A stretch of 64,000 bases of DNA from Psychrobacter lutiphocae DSM 21542 (GCF_000382145.1 NZ_KB907622.1:62001-126000), one strand, 5' to 3'; shown: positions 28,461 through 38,631, counted from the stretch's first letter. Numbers and translations: made by a program. Notes: generated by a model not told the origin, from the sequence alone.

Positions 28461-29471
28461 ATGACACAGACCAAGTTTACTTCTCAACACTCTGTTGCCT
28501 CACGCCCTAAGTTAAGTTGGCGACAAAAACTAATGGCATATATCCATCTCACCCGCTTTGATAAGCCAGTAGGGATTGAGCTGTTATTGTGGCCTACTTT
28601 ATGGGCAGTGTTTTTGGCTGCTTTTGGTGCTCCGCAGCCGTTGCTAGATGATGCGCTAAATCCTAACAGTGCACCAAGCACACTATTTCCACAATTACCA
28701 AGTTTAAAAGTAATCCTTATTTTTGCCCTCGGTGCAATCTTGATGCGGGCGGCTGGTTGTGCGATTAATGATTTTGCCGACAGAAAGGTTGATGGGTCGG
28801 TTTCACGCACAAAGAATAGACCGCTTGCAGACGGCCGTTTAAGCGCAAAAGAGGCAGTTGCAACGTTTTTAGTATTATCAATAGTGAGTTGTAGTTTACT
28901 ATTGTGGTTACCGATACAGGTGTTTTATTGGTCGTTTGGTGCGGTGGCACTGGCATTTATATATCCCTTTATGAAGCGCTTTACTCATCTGCCACAAGTG
29001 TTTTTGGCGGCGGCTTTTGGTTGGGCTATTCCGATGGCGTATGTGGCAGTGCAAGGTGCGCCAGATATGTGGTGCTGGCTGTTGTTTGCCGCCTATATGT
29101 GCTGGACGATTGCTTACGATACTCAGTATGCAATGGCGGACAGAAATGATGATTTAAAAATCGGCGTCAAGTCGACCGCTATTTTATTTGGTCGTTATGA
29201 TGTGGTGATTATTGCAGCGCTACAAACGGCCTTTTTGTTACTGATGGGATTGGTATTGGCGCATTATTTTGCAGCAACTAAGGTTGGGATGATACCTGTC
29301 TATGGCTTAGGTTTGGTGGCGGTTTTATTTACTCAACAAAATAAAGCCTGCGCTACCCGTGAGCCAATGGTGTGTTTTAAAGCGTTTTTGGCCAATGTCT
29401 GGGTCGGTCGTTATTTGTTCTTATTGATTTCTATCAGTTGTTTATGGGTGGCATTTTATGGGCATGCGTGA
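28461..29471 (+). CDS. ubiA: 4-hydroxybenzoate polyprenyltransferase UbiA
   Basis: UbiA transfers the polyprenyl tail to 4-hydroxybenzoate in ubiquinone synthesis. The 336-residue membrane protein has about nine hydrophobic segments and both aspartate-rich motifs: [20 protein letters not shown] near 102-121, and [13 protein letters not shown] near 215-227. An insert of about 20 residues between the first two helices (near 55-75) is longer than in E. coli. chorismate lyase (ubiC), its common partner, is not adjacent. The stop codon overlaps the start of the DUF4112 gene, which suggests translational coupling. Confidence 0.94.
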   Translation: MTQTKFTSQHSVASRPKLSWRQKLMAYIHLTRFDKPVGIELLLWPTLWAVFLAAFGAPQPLLDDALNPNSAPSTLFPQLPSLKVILIFALGAILMRAAGCAINDFADRKVDGSVSRTKNRPLADGRLSAKEAVATFLVLSIVSCSLLLWLPIQVFYWSFGAVALAFIYPFMKRFTHLPQVFLAAAFGWAIPMAYVAVQGAPDMWCWLLFAAYMCWTIAYDTQYAMADRNDDLKIGVKSTAILFGRYDVVIIAALQTAFLLLMGLVLAHYFAATKVGMIPVYGLGLVAVLFTQQNKACATREPMVCFKAFLANVWVGRYLFLLISISCLWVAFYGHA

Positions 29472-30198
29472 TGTTCAATCGTCTCAGTCCTCAACGTCGA
29501 CTAAGCCGACAAGCTCAGCTAAAGAGGCATTGCCGCTGGGGGTAGACTTTGAAGCTAACTTAAGGCAGCAAGGGCTGACCCGTCAGCAAGTGATTGAAAT
29601 GGAGCGCAGCTTGGCAAAGTTTGCCAATATGATGGACTCTGTGGTGCGTGTGCCTTTCACCAAGCAGGGCGTGGGCGCAGATGCCGCCTTATCTACCTTG
29701 CCGATCGCGGGTGATGTGGCAGGGCTTGTGCTGACAGGATATGCCTTCTTACTGGGAAGAAAAATGGGGGTGCCGGCTCGTAAGCTAACTCCTGCCGTCC
29801 GCTTGGCGATCATTGACCTGCTGGTAGGTGTGGTGCCTGTGGCTGGGACGGTGATGGATATCTTTATTCGACCAAGCCGTAAGACTTTAGAGATAGTGCG
29901 TGAGCATCTGCAAGCCGAGTATGGCATTGCCGATACCTTGCACGTTGATCGTCCCTTTATGCACCAGTCATTACAAAAGAAGCAGCAGCGTTCTGGTTTT
30001 TGGCGCAACCCAGTGGTGGCTTGGATATATTTGCATATTCCAGATATTTTGGGCTTCTTGTTTTTACTACTGATTGCCGCTGCTTTGTGGGCAGGTATTA
30101 GCTGGTTTATTGGACTATTGACTGGTATTGATCTTGGATTAGGATTGAATTCAGCGGTTAACTCTATTGGGCTTTCACTACCGCCGTATCCGTACTGA
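29458..30198 (+). CDS. DUF4112 membrane protein
   Basis: The 246-residue protein overlaps ubiA by 14 bases (ATG 29458, with GGTGG seven bases upstream). After a polar N-terminus it shows the DUF4112 core: [20 protein letters not shown], then [20 protein letters not shown], and [21 protein letters not shown]. An extra C-terminal hydrophobic helix lies near residues 195-225. The family has no known function. Its 3' end overlaps the end of the convergent MliC-like gene by 35 bases, with no room for a separate terminator. Confidence 0.85.
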   Translation: MGMRDVQSSQSSTSTKPTSSAKEALPLGVDFEANLRQQGLTRQQVIEMERSLAKFANMMDSVVRVPFTKQGVGADAALSTLPIAGDVAGLVLTGYAFLLGRKMGVPARKLTPAVRLAIIDLLVGVVPVAGTVMDIFIRPSRKTLEIVREHLQAEYGIADTLHVDRPFMHQSLQKKQQRSGFWRNPVVAWIYLHIPDILGFLFLLLIAAALWAGISWFIGLLTGIDLGLGLNSAVNSIGLSLPPYPY

Positions 30199-30955
30199 TC
30201 GCATCTAAGGTAGTCGCTTGTCCTTCAAATAGCAGATCAATTGAGCTACCGCCTTGATGGGTGACCAGTTCAATACTGCCATCGACAGAGCGATAGGTGG
30301 GATTATTGCCTTGAGCTGCTGGTGCCGTCAATACGATCACTTTACCAGAAGGTAGGCGTAGATTCGCTCGCAGCTCAGAAGTTGCTGAAGTTAGGAAGGT
30401 GATATACATACTGTGGCCCTGCTTATCTTGGTACTCGACTTCGGTGATTTGGGTCTCTGGTGCCAAGCTTGGAGTAGCTGTGTTGAGTGATGTAGAGGGT
30501 GTCTGATATGATTGGATTGCTGCGTTACTATTTTTATTGACATTTGCATTTGAGTCGATATGGTAAGGATCTAGCGCAGAAGATACCGTACCAGTAGCTG
30601 AGTCTGCTTCCATATTTGTTGTATCAGACATAGCAAAAAGCTCAGAAGCAGCTTGTGTGTCGCTGTCAGCATTTGCTATGCCATCTGGGCTTGCCTGTGT
30701 ATCAGATGTGTTATTAGCTAGGGTCTGAGATTGGGCGTCTGTCTTCGTATGAGTATTTTCTTGCGTATGAGTATTAGTAGGATCTTTGTCTGTTTTTTGA
30801 CAGGCGGTCAGCAACAAACTGCCAGTTAATATTGTCAACATTGTCACTAAGCCAGCGGCCGTTGAGAGGCTTTTTTTGCTGTCTTTTGACTTATTTTTTG
30901 CTGAGTGTATTACAAATGTGGGTGTTGGCGTACGCAAAGCATTGATAAAGCGCAT
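30164..30955 (-). CDS. MliC-like (lysozyme inhibitor family) lipoprotein
   Basis: The 263-residue product has a signal segment ending in the lipobox LLLTAC, then a disordered Thr-, Asp- and Ser-rich spacer of about 100 residues. The C-terminal 90 residues resemble the MliC fold: a VEYQDKQGHSMYITF strand, LRLPSGKVIVLTAP, YRSVDGSIELVTHQGGSSIDL. MliC proteins block C-type lysozyme at the outer membrane. The resemblance is by eye, and the usual cysteine pair is not visible, so the assignment is tentative. ATG 30955 was chosen because AAAGAGAG precedes it; ATG 30988 would overlap the upstream gene. It probably forms an operon with that gene. Confidence 0.7.
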   Translation of the reverse strand: MRFINALRTPTPTFVIHSAKNKSKDSKKSLSTAAGLVTMLTILTGSLLLTACQKTDKDPTNTHTQENTHTKTDAQSQTLANNTSDTQASPDGIANADSDTQAASELFAMSDTTNMEADSATGTVSSALDPYHIDSNANVNKNSNAAIQSYQTPSTSLNTATPSLAPETQITEVEYQDKQGHSMYITFLTSATSELRANLRLPSGKVIVLTAPAAQGNNPTYRSVDGSIELVTHQGGSSIDLLFEGQATTLDAISTDTAVVKAQ

Positions 30956-30965
30956 AACTCTCTCT

Positions 30966-32258
30966 TTAAACTGGATTGAAAAACTCATTATCTAATAAAT
31001 ATTGAGCCTGTGAGTGTTTACTTTTTAAGGTGTTTTGTACTGTTTGCAAGCTGCTGGCAGCGCTGTCACCGGTCTCGTATTGCTGCTGCGCTACTTTTTG
31101 CAACGGATTTAAGCAGTCTTCAATCAACTGCTGGATACGACTAATTTTTTGTTTAATTAAGGCTTTTTGATGCTCACTTAACGGCGGTAGCTCATCCACT
31201 TCTTTTGAGCCATTTTCGCTATTTGAAGATTGTGCGCCAGATGCTTGTAAGTGAGCAGTTATTGATTGGCGCAATAGCTGTGGCAAGGCTTGTGCCAAAA
31301 TCTGCTGAAAGGCTGGTAAAGACGGCTGCTGGCTAAGTAGAGCTTGGCTATAAATAAAGGTCTGCTCGGTCGCAGCGGTTAACTGTCCCAATTGAATGAG
31401 TAAATCATCACCTAGCAGTGCATCATGTTGCGCCAGTGCAAGCTGTGTTGGTGCGGCTTGATCACGGTCTATCAGATAGCTTAGACCTTGGTCTTTTAAT
31501 TGTTCTGTGCTGGCAGGCTGTTCTAATGCATCCGCTTTTAATATCGGCGCTTTGATACCTTGAGCACTGGTTTGGCTGCTGCCATCAGGCTGATATTCAC
31601 CATACACTGCCTGCAAATAACTGCGATTGGCCAGAATATTACTGGCAACCTGAGCCTGTCCCTCTTGTTGTACTTGTTGCAAAAACTCTAAGATAGACGT
31701 CAGCTGACCGTAGACAGCATCTTGGCTGGTCAGATCATTGGTGCTATCTATAATGTGCTGCTCGGCATAGTCTTTGTCGAGACTCAAATAGGTATCAATG
31801 ATTTCTGGCAAGCGGGTACCGGTGAGTTTATCAACATGAAAACGCTGTTCTGGTGCCAGATTGACACCGGCTAAAGTCAGATATTGACTGTGAATCTGGG
31901 TCAATAATTGTCGGAAGCTAATCGGCAGACTCGGTAAGTTGCGATAAGCGTTAATGTGTTGGGCAATCTGTAATTGCTCAGCTGTGGGCTGATTGGCATT
32001 GGCTTGGGTAGCTGATTGACGATGACCAATAAAAGCCTGACCTTTATTTTTATTTGCCAACAGTTTTTGCTTTGACCTGCCTTTGACCACAAATACAGTG
32101 GGGACAATGACAATAACGCTTAAGATTAAAAGTAAGAGGGGATAAGACATGGCAAGTTGGCTGTGTAATAAAGGGTGAATAAAATATAAGCGATAGTTAT
32201 TGACTATTTCAGACAGAAAAGTAGCCAAAAAAGCAGACAGAAAAAAAGCCAGACCCAT
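30966..32258 (-). CDS. Unknown membrane-anchored protein
   Basis: I do not recognise this family. The product of about 430 residues has two N-terminal hydrophobic segments and then a long, Gln- and Leu-rich soluble part. That part contains a KLTGTRLPEIIDTYLSLDKD stretch and predicted helices, with a low-complexity region near the C-terminus. Translation could start at ATG 32258, at an in-frame TTG at 32282, or at ATG 32150, which would leave one membrane helix (MSYPLLLLILSVIVIV) and 394 residues; none has a clear ribosome site. It ends 10 bases before the MliC-like lipoprotein start, so the two are probably co-expressed. Confidence 0.7.
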   Translation of the reverse strand: MGLAFFLSAFLATFLSEIVNNYRLYFIHPLLHSQLAMSYPLLLLILSVIVIVPTVFVVKGRSKQKLLANKNKGQAFIGHRQSATQANANQPTAEQLQIAQHINAYRNLPSLPISFRQLLTQIHSQYLTLAGVNLAPEQRFHVDKLTGTRLPEIIDTYLSLDKDYAEQHIIDSTNDLTSQDAVYGQLTSILEFLQQVQQEGQAQVASNILANRSYLQAVYGEYQPDGSSQTSAQGIKAPILKADALEQPASTEQLKDQGLSYLIDRDQAAPTQLALAQHDALLGDDLLIQLGQLTAATEQTFIYSQALLSQQPSLPAFQQILAQALPQLLRQSITAHLQASGAQSSNSENGSKEVDELPPLSEHQKALIKQKISRIQQLIEDCLNPLQKVAQQQYETGDSAASSLQTVQNTLKSKHSQAQYLLDNEFFNPV

Positions 32259-32383
32259 CAGTGATAAATAGTGCGATGGCAAGCTGCTGCGAGTAGAGCA
32301 CCGTTTAACTGATTGAATCTGACTTTTTATGACCTTATTTTAAATCAGGGATTTAGCTGATATTAAAACAAGCATCAACTGTG

Positions 32384-32956
32384 CTATTGAACGCGCGTTT
32401 GATATTCGCCAGTACGGGTATCCACACGGACCACTTCGTTTTGTTGTACGAATAAAGGCACACGAACCACAGCGCCAGTTTCTAGTACAGCTGGCTTACC
32501 GCCACCGCCAGACGTATCACCACGGACACCTGGATCGGTTTCAACGATTTCTAACTCGACAAAGTTAGGTGCTGTGACCGATAATGGTACACCGTTGAAT
32601 AGGGTAATGGTACACAAATCGTTACCGTTTTCTTTTAGCCATTGCTTCGCATCAGCCATTGCAGTAGCATCTGCTTGTAATTGTTCAAAGGTCTCAGGGT
32701 GCATAAAGTGCCAGAATTCGCCATCGTTATATAGATAGTTCATTTCGGTATCGATAACGTCAGCAGCTTCTAGCGACTCACCTGATTTGAAAGTTTGCTC
32801 AAGCACTTTGCCTGTACGTAAGTTGCGTAGCTTGACACGGTTAAACGCCTGACCTTTACCTGGCTTGACAAATTCATTATCAATGATGGCACATGGGTGG
32901 CCGTCATACATAACTTTAAGACCGGCTTTAAATTCGTTGGTTGAAAAACTTGCCAC
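32384..32956 (-). CDS. efp: Elongation factor P
   Basis: EF-P enters the ribosomal E site and rescues ribosomes stalled on polyproline. The true start appears to be GTG 32954-32956, with AGGAGC seven bases upstream; it gives a 190-residue protein with the usual opening [15 protein letters not shown]. An upstream in-frame ATG at 32980 would add eight residues and has no ribosome site. The modified lysine K34 lies in [10 protein letters not shown]. The three OB-type domains are complete, ending in TGEYQTRVQ. It is divergent from epmB, whose product makes the lysine donor that modifies K34, a functionally consistent pairing. Confidence 0.96.
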   Translation of the reverse strand: MASFSTNEFKAGLKVMYDGHPCAIIDNEFVKPGKGQAFNRVKLRNLRTGKVLEQTFKSGESLEAADVIDTEMNYLYNDGEFWHFMHPETFEQLQADATAMADAKQWLKENGNDLCTITLFNGVPLSVTAPNFVELEIVETDPGVRGDTSGGGGKPAVLETGAVVRVPLFVQQNEVVRVDTRTGEYQTRVQ

Positions 32957-33079
32957 AATATTGCTCCTGATGCTTTTCAAGTTAATAATAAAATCCGATG
33001 ATAGGATCTAATGAAGGATATGTAGGATAAATGTAGGACTATTTAACGTTTCAGTTATACATACACTAAATTACCTATA

Positions 33080-34240
33080 ATGAGTCACATGATAAACCAT
33101 TTACCCCAACAAAAAAATAGGAAAATCCCTTTTGTATCCTCTGATGATAACCAATCTGAGCAAAGTTTGCATCCTAGCGAGCATAAGGATGAGGCTAGCA
33201 TGGTTATTAATAGTGATACCAACAAGTGCCGCACTGCAGATGAAGTTAATCGGCAGACCCTAGTTAATTGGCAGACTCTATTGGCCGAGGTCATTACAGA
33301 TTTAGATTGGCTGTTAGCTAAGTTGAATATCAGCCATATCAAGCCTGAACTATATGTGCCAGAAGGCTTTAGCTTGCGTGTGCCCAAAGGCTTTGTTGCC
33401 AAAATGCAGCCAGGCAACCCGCAAGATCCATTGCTGCTACAAGTATTGCCAAGTAAGCATGAGCAGGTTGCGGTGACTGGCTATGTGCCAGATCCGTTGG
33501 CTGAAAATAATCAAAACCCCATAAAGGGCTTGCTACATAAATACCACTCGCGCGTATTAATAACAGTCACAGGGGCTTGTGCCATCCACTGTCGTTATTG
33601 CTTCCGTCAGCACTTTGACTATCAAGCTAATATGCCGCGATCTGAGCAGTTAACCCAGATTCAGTCGTATATCAGCGAGCATCCTGAGATTAGCGAGGTG
33701 TTGCTCAGTGGTGGCGATCCTTTAACCTTGTCCAACCGCCGCTTGTTTTTGTGGTTACAAGTGTTAGAGGATTTGCCACAGGTGCAAACCATACGCATCC
33801 ACACCAGATTGCCGATTGTGATTCCTGAGCGTTTGGATACAGCGTTGCTAGACAGATTGCAGCAAAGCCGTTGCCGTATCGTGATGGTGCTACATAGTAA
33901 CCATGCCAATGAGATTGATGCACACACCAAGCAATACTTGCTGCAAGCCAGAGACAAGGGCATAACACTGTTAAACCAAACGGTGCTGTTGGCAGGGATT
34001 AATGATACGCTTGAGGCACAAGTGGCGCTCAGTGAGCGTTTGTTTGAGGCTGGCGTGTTGCCTTATTATCTACACGTACTCGACAAAGTAGCTGGTGCCG
34101 CACATTTTGATATGCCACAGGCACAAGCGGTAGATTTGTATTGGCAGATGTTGGCTAAGCTACCAGGCTATTTGGTGCCAAAGCTGGTGCAAGAATTGCC
34201 AAATCGGCCCTTTAAAACGCCTGTTGATCTATATAGATAA
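33080..34240 (+). CDS. epmB: EF-P-(R)-beta-lysine generating aminomutase EpmB
   Basis: EpmB is a radical-SAM, PLP-dependent lysine 2,3-aminomutase that makes (R)-beta-lysine for EF-P modification. The 386-residue protein has the radical SAM motif C167-AIH-C171-RY-C174, a preceding RVLITVTGACA, and the SGGDPLTLS block. The C-terminal LHVLDKVAGAAHFD segment contributes the PLP site. The N-terminal 60 residues are poorly conserved and extended, so the start at ATG 33080, which lacks a ribosome site, could be later. The gene is divergent from efp across about 120 bases. epmA is not in this window. Confidence 0.93.
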   Translation: MSHMINHLPQQKNRKIPFVSSDDNQSEQSLHPSEHKDEASMVINSDTNKCRTADEVNRQTLVNWQTLLAEVITDLDWLLAKLNISHIKPELYVPEGFSLRVPKGFVAKMQPGNPQDPLLLQVLPSKHEQVAVTGYVPDPLAENNQNPIKGLLHKYHSRVLITVTGACAIHCRYCFRQHFDYQANMPRSEQLTQIQSYISEHPEISEVLLSGGDPLTLSNRRLFLWLQVLEDLPQVQTIRIHTRLPIVIPERLDTALLDRLQQSRCRIVMVLHSNHANEIDAHTKQYLLQARDKGITLLNQTVLLAGINDTLEAQVALSERLFEAGVLPYYLHVLDKVAGAAHFDMPQAQAVDLYWQMLAKLPGYLVPKLVQELPNRPFKTPVDLYR

Positions 34241-34289
34241 AAGTAACCGTAATAAACCTTAAAAATAAATTTCAATGAGTGAGTGAAGC

Positions 34290-34784
34290 ATGTTTTTGTT
34301 CAAATCAAGTTCTATGGCGCCTTGGGTCACACTCTTTAAACCAATATCTGTGGTGATGGCGGTGATTGGCGCTACTGCGCTGACCGGCTGTACGCCAACA
34401 CCGCCAGATCATAGAGCGCAAGTCATCGCACCTGTCTATGATGGTGGCGATAGTATCCAAGGCAAAAAGCTCTATGCTGATCACTGTGAACAGTGCCATA
34501 CCCTCAAGCCTGGCAGCAACAAAAAAGGCCCACAGTTAATTGGGATTTATATGTCGCCTTCAGCTGTTCTGGAGGATTATAATTATAGTGAAGCGATGGA
34601 TCAGGCCAATTGGGTGTGGGACGCTAAGACTCTAGATGCCTATATTGCAGATGCTGAGGCAGCTTTGCCAGATACCAGAATGTTGTCAGATCCGATGCCG
34701 AATGCGCAAGACAGACAGGATATTATTGCTTATCTGTCTACCTTGGGACGAGATCCTGTACTTGACTCTGAATCAGACAACTAA
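34290..34784 (+). CDS. Class I cytochrome c lipoprotein
   Basis: The 164-residue product has a signal segment with lipobox ALTGC (C34), then a monohaem c-type cytochrome domain. The haem-binding motif C66-EQ-C69-H70 is followed by GPQLIGIY and a C-terminal helix DRQDIIAYLSTL. The axial methionine is probably in TRMLSDPM. This resembles small soluble cytochromes c of the cytochrome c2/c-550 type, but here lipid-anchored. It probably carries electrons at the periplasmic face of a membrane, though no terminal oxidase is nearby. It ends 30 bases before the convergent fadE stop. Confidence 0.9.
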   Translation: MFLFKSSSMAPWVTLFKPISVVMAVIGATALTGCTPTPPDHRAQVIAPVYDGGDSIQGKKLYADHCEQCHTLKPGSNKKGPQLIGIYMSPSAVLEDYNYSEAMDQANWVWDAKTLDAYIADAEAALPDTRMLSDPMPNAQDRQDIIAYLSTLGRDPVLDSESDN

Positions 34785-34813
34785 AACAACTCCCTGGTTA
34801 TAGTAAGGGCTTG

Positions 34814-37654
34814 CTACTTAGGCTCAGAACCCTCTTGTGCAGTATCTGTTTGTGTATCTTGATACTGACCATGATTTTTTGCCATTCGCTTTTGCAAAAT
34901 AAGCTCAGCATCACGCACACGAGGATCGTCTAAATCTAGCTCATCTAAATTAACAGTACCTTGATTTAAAAAATCTTCTGAGTTTAGGTTTGTATCTAAC
35001 CCTGAGATGCTTGTGCCAGTTGCGTTATCAGTGGTTGCGTTATCGGCATATATGGCAGTAGAGTCTGCATTAGACTCAATATCTGAATGAGCATCAAAAT
35101 CAGAATCTGCTGTCTGTAAGTCCTTTTCAAGCTCAGCAATCACAAATGCCGTTAAATTTTCTGCCGCATTCTCTAGTGTATGGGGGTTATGACGTGGTAG
35201 CGCTTGTTGCAAGCTGTCATCAAAAATATCGGTAAGTAGGGCGTCAAAGCGCACTGCATTATACTCAATTAATTGCTCGGACTCTTGCTCGGTTATTTTG
35301 CCATCTTTTAATGCAGTCAAGACATGGTCTTCGAAGGTTAAACCCAAAAACTCGCCTTTATGCTCTGCTTTTTTAAAGGTCTGCCATAAAGGCTCAACCT
35401 GACGCAGCATTTGATAAGCATTTTCTATACGCCCTGTGCTGCACTCTGGGTTGGTCGAATAATATACATAGTTTTTGAGTTGTTCACGGAAGGGGTTGTC
35501 TTCACCATCGACCATGATGAGATCACCAACTTTTTGTTTCAGCGCATCGCTTGGCTTGTTGGTAAAGCGGCCAAACGGGAAACACACCTTTTGTACCAAA
35601 CTGGCGGCCAGACGATTTGGGAAGTTGGCAAACAACTCAAAAAAGGCTTCTTGGATGGTGTACAGTGATTTCTCTAATGCCAAGCGGGCATGTAAACGCT
35701 CCGCCTCAGACTGACTGCCTTGCGCATAATATTGCAAAATTGCACTCATAATAAATAGCTGTGCATGAATATCGGCCAAACGACCAGACAGCATTTCTTT
35801 GCGCTTTAAGTCACCAGCCAATAAGCCCAGCGCCATGTCAGCGGTCAACGCAAAGTTGGCACTCAAGCGGTTAATCTGTTGATAATAAGGACGGGTGAAA
35901 CTGTCAGCAAAATCAGGCGCTTTGCTACTGCCACCAACGAAGCCAGCCACAAAGGATTTGGCACCACGGTTAAAGGTGTAGGCCAGATGCTTGAAGAATA
36001 AGGTATCAAACTGCTTTTGCGCCTTCGCCTTATCTTCGCTTTGTAGCAGCTGCAACTCATCAAACAAGTAAGGGTGACAGCGCATAGCCCCTTGCCCAAA
36101 GATCATCAGCGAGCGGGTCAGAATATTAGCGCCTTCCACAGTAATGGATACCGGAATAGCCTGATAAGGTAGGGCTAAGAAGTTACGGGGGCCTAGCTGA
36201 ATGGCACGGCCGCCGACAATGTCCATGCCATCGTTGACCACTTGGCGCATGGTTTCGGTAGCATAGTATTTCGCCATAGCAGTCATCACCGATGGGGTAC
36301 CACCTTGGTTAAGACCACAGGTTACCAAATGACGGAACGCTTCTAACATATAGGTGTTACTGGCGATGTCACTGCTGGCATCTTGCACGCCTTCAAACTT
36401 ACCGACTGAAATTTTAAACTGCTCACGTACCTTGGCAAAAGCGCCAACTGTTAAATAGCTCATTTCGCCAGCTGAGGTCGACAGCGCAGGCAGGGAGATA
36501 CCACGACCAACAGCCAGACATTCCATCAGCATGCGCCAGCCTTTACCCACGTTGTCCACACCGCCAATGATGAAGTCCAATGGGATAAACACATCTTTAC
36601 CCACCACTGTACCGTTCATGAAGGGTGAGCCTGGATTGTGACGTGGACCAGTCTCTACTCCAGGATGGCCAGCTGGAATGAGGGCACAGGTAATGCCGTA
36701 ATCCATCTTTTTATCATCACCCAACAAGCCGTCTGGATCATAAAGCTTAAAGGCGAGACCAATAACCGTTGCAACAGGGGCAAGGGTAATCCAGCGCTTA
36801 GAGAAGGTCATATTCAGACCAAGTACTTGTTTGCCCTGATAGTTACCATAGCAGACAATACCAATATCTGGAATGGCACCCGCATCTGAGCCAGCTTCAG
36901 GACCAGTTAAGCCAAAGCAGGGAATTTCGGTGCCAGCAGCCAGTCCGGGCAGCCAGCGCTGCTTTTGTTCTTCAGTGCCGTAATGCATCAACAGCTCACC
37001 TGGGCCTAGTGAGTTAGGCACCATACAAGTTACTGCTGCGGTTAAGCTGCGTGAGGCAATTTTGCTCATAATTCGGCTTTGAGCATAAGGTGTAAATTCA
37101 CGGCCACCGTAGCTTTCTGGGATAATTAACCCCAAAAAGCCATTGTCTTTAATAAACTGCCACGCTTGAGGTGATAAGTCTTTATCATGATGATGAATTT
37201 GCCATTCATCGAGCATGGCGCATAAGGTTTCTACTTCGTTATCAAGAAAAGATTGCTCTTTTTCTGACAAGGTCGGATAAGGGTAACTGGCAAAGGTATC
37301 CCAGTCTGGTGCGCCCATAAACAGCTCTTTTTCCCACCAGCTACTGCCTGCATCTAGCGCTTCACGCTCGGTATCACTCATATTCGGCATGGCAGCGGCT
37401 AGTTTTTTATAGGCAGGCTGGCTAATGAGCTGGTTGCGCATTGGTCTGATAAATACGATTAAGCTGGCAGCTATCAGAGGTACGCCAAGGAGTAAAGACC
37501 AAGGTGTAATAAATACGGCGGTCGCCACAGCCACAATAATAATCACCGCGACAGCAACAGAGCGGCTCAAGGCATAGAAAAATACCATTAATAGCGCCAG
37601 CAGTTGGATAGCGATGGCTAATAGCAGTAAGCCAACTAGAGTCAAAGAAGACAT
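34814..37654 (-). CDS. fadE: Acyl-CoA dehydrogenase FadE with acidic C-terminal tail
   Basis: FadE catalyses the first step of fatty acid beta-oxidation. The protein closely follows E. coli FadE: two N-terminal hydrophobic segments, IIPESYGGREFTPYAQSR, the substrate and FAD region PCFGLTGPEAGSDAGAIPD, and later VEGANILTRSLMIFGQGA. With the ATG at 37654 (MSSLTLVG) it has 946 residues, about 130 more than E. coli. The extra part is mostly a C-terminal acidic, Asp-, Asn- and Thr-rich tail (last 110 or so residues) with no recognised fold. ATG 37690 would add 12 hydrophobic residues. Confidence 0.92.
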   Translation of the reverse strand: MSSLTLVGLLLLAIAIQLLALLMVFFYALSRSVAVAVIIIVAVATAVFITPWSLLLGVPLIAASLIVFIRPMRNQLISQPAYKKLAAAMPNMSDTEREALDAGSSWWEKELFMGAPDWDTFASYPYPTLSEKEQSFLDNEVETLCAMLDEWQIHHHDKDLSPQAWQFIKDNGFLGLIIPESYGGREFTPYAQSRIMSKIASRSLTAAVTCMVPNSLGPGELLMHYGTEEQKQRWLPGLAAGTEIPCFGLTGPEAGSDAGAIPDIGIVCYGNYQGKQVLGLNMTFSKRWITLAPVATVIGLAFKLYDPDGLLGDDKKMDYGITCALIPAGHPGVETGPRHNPGSPFMNGTVVGKDVFIPLDFIIGGVDNVGKGWRMLMECLAVGRGISLPALSTSAGEMSYLTVGAFAKVREQFKISVGKFEGVQDASSDIASNTYMLEAFRHLVTCGLNQGGTPSVMTAMAKYYATETMRQVVNDGMDIVGGRAIQLGPRNFLALPYQAIPVSITVEGANILTRSLMIFGQGAMRCHPYLFDELQLLQSEDKAKAQKQFDTLFFKHLAYTFNRGAKSFVAGFVGGSSKAPDFADSFTRPYYQQINRLSANFALTADMALGLLAGDLKRKEMLSGRLADIHAQLFIMSAILQYYAQGSQSEAERLHARLALEKSLYTIQEAFFELFANFPNRLAASLVQKVCFPFGRFTNKPSDALKQKVGDLIMVDGEDNPFREQLKNYVYYSTNPECSTGRIENAYQMLRQVEPLWQTFKKAEHKGEFLGLTFEDHVLTALKDGKITEQESEQLIEYNAVRFDALLTDIFDDSLQQALPRHNPHTLENAAENLTAFVIAELEKDLQTADSDFDAHSDIESNADSTAIYADNATTDNATGTSISGLDTNLNSEDFLNQGTVNLDELDLDDPRVRDAELILQKRMAKNHGQYQDTQTDTAQEGSEPK

Positions 37655-37913
37655 AGTAAATAACCTAAAAATAAGCAGCCAAAAAAACAAGCACAGTAAC
37701 TAAGCGTAATAGCAACTTAGAGTAACAGTAACTAAGAGAATAATAAACAACCTAAATAAAGAATTAAACAGTTATAACGTGATGAACAATGGGTATTATG
37801 AGTATAGGGTAAGTAGGTATTGATAGATAATCAAGACCAGAATCTTTACAGTGCGTTATTTTAATAAGTTCTGTACAGACGCTAATAAACAACATATAGA
37901 TAATATGCAGCCA

Positions 37914-38594
37914 TTAAAAAGGCTCAATCCCTGTTTCAGCAAAAGATACCGTTTGATTGCGACCGACAATAATATGGTCTATCAAATTAAGATCTATTAA
38001 CTGACAACCCTCTTTTAAGGTTTTGGTGAGATGAATATCAGCGGTAGAGGGAGTGGCATCTTGATTGGGATGATTGTGAGCAATAATCAGCTGACTGGCA
38101 CCAAGATTTAAAGCGTGGCGCAGCACTTGCTTAACGCATACCGAACAAGAAGAAATACCGCCAACAAACAGCACGCTAAAATCGAGCAAATTTAAGCCAT
38201 TGTCCAAGCACAGCACTGCGAATACTTCCTTTTTTTCACGCCGCAATTGGGTGGTGACATAATCTTTCACCACTTGTGAGCGGTTGAGTGCGCTACCTGT
38301 TTTTAGCTGACTGTTTAAATAGCGTTTGCCCATCTCCAGGCTGGCAAGCAGCTGAGCGTATTTGGCAGGACCAATGCCATGGCACTCTAATACCTCGGCT
38401 TTTGGTGCGGCTAAAAGCTCAGCAATACTGCCGAAGTGTGCAATCAAAGATCGTGCAAGCTCAATGGCAGACTGATCCTTGGTGCCGGTACGCAAAAATA
38501 TTGCCAGTATTTCGGCATCTGTTAAGCTTTCTGCACCGTACTTGAGTAGTTTTTCTCTGGGTCTGTCATCTTCGTGCCAGTCTTTGATTGCCAT
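37914..38594 (-). CDS. radC: RadC-family JAB1/MPN protein (DUF2466)
   Basis: RadC proteins carry a JAMM metalloprotease-like fold; despite the name, a direct repair role is not established. The 226-residue product has an N-terminal helix-hairpin-helix (CHGIGPAKYAQL near 71-82). The JAMM motif is complete: E123, then H173-N-H175 and D186 in HNHPNQDATPSTAD. The start at ATG 38594 (MAIKDWHEDDRPREKLL) matches the conserved N-terminus; ATG 38618 would add eight residues. The upstream spacer shared with coaBC contains a 15-bp tandem array. Confidence 0.93.
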   Translation of the reverse strand: MAIKDWHEDDRPREKLLKYGAESLTDAEILAIFLRTGTKDQSAIELARSLIAHFGSIAELLAAPKAEVLECHGIGPAKYAQLLASLEMGKRYLNSQLKTGSALNRSQVVKDYVTTQLRREKKEVFAVLCLDNGLNLLDFSVLFVGGISSCSVCVKQVLRHALNLGASQLIIAHNHPNQDATPSTADIHLTKTLKEGCQLIDLNLIDHIIVGRNQTVSFAETGIEPF

Positions 38595-38631
38595 TGGCGT
38601 CATCCATGATATAGTCAAAGTTAAGATAAAT

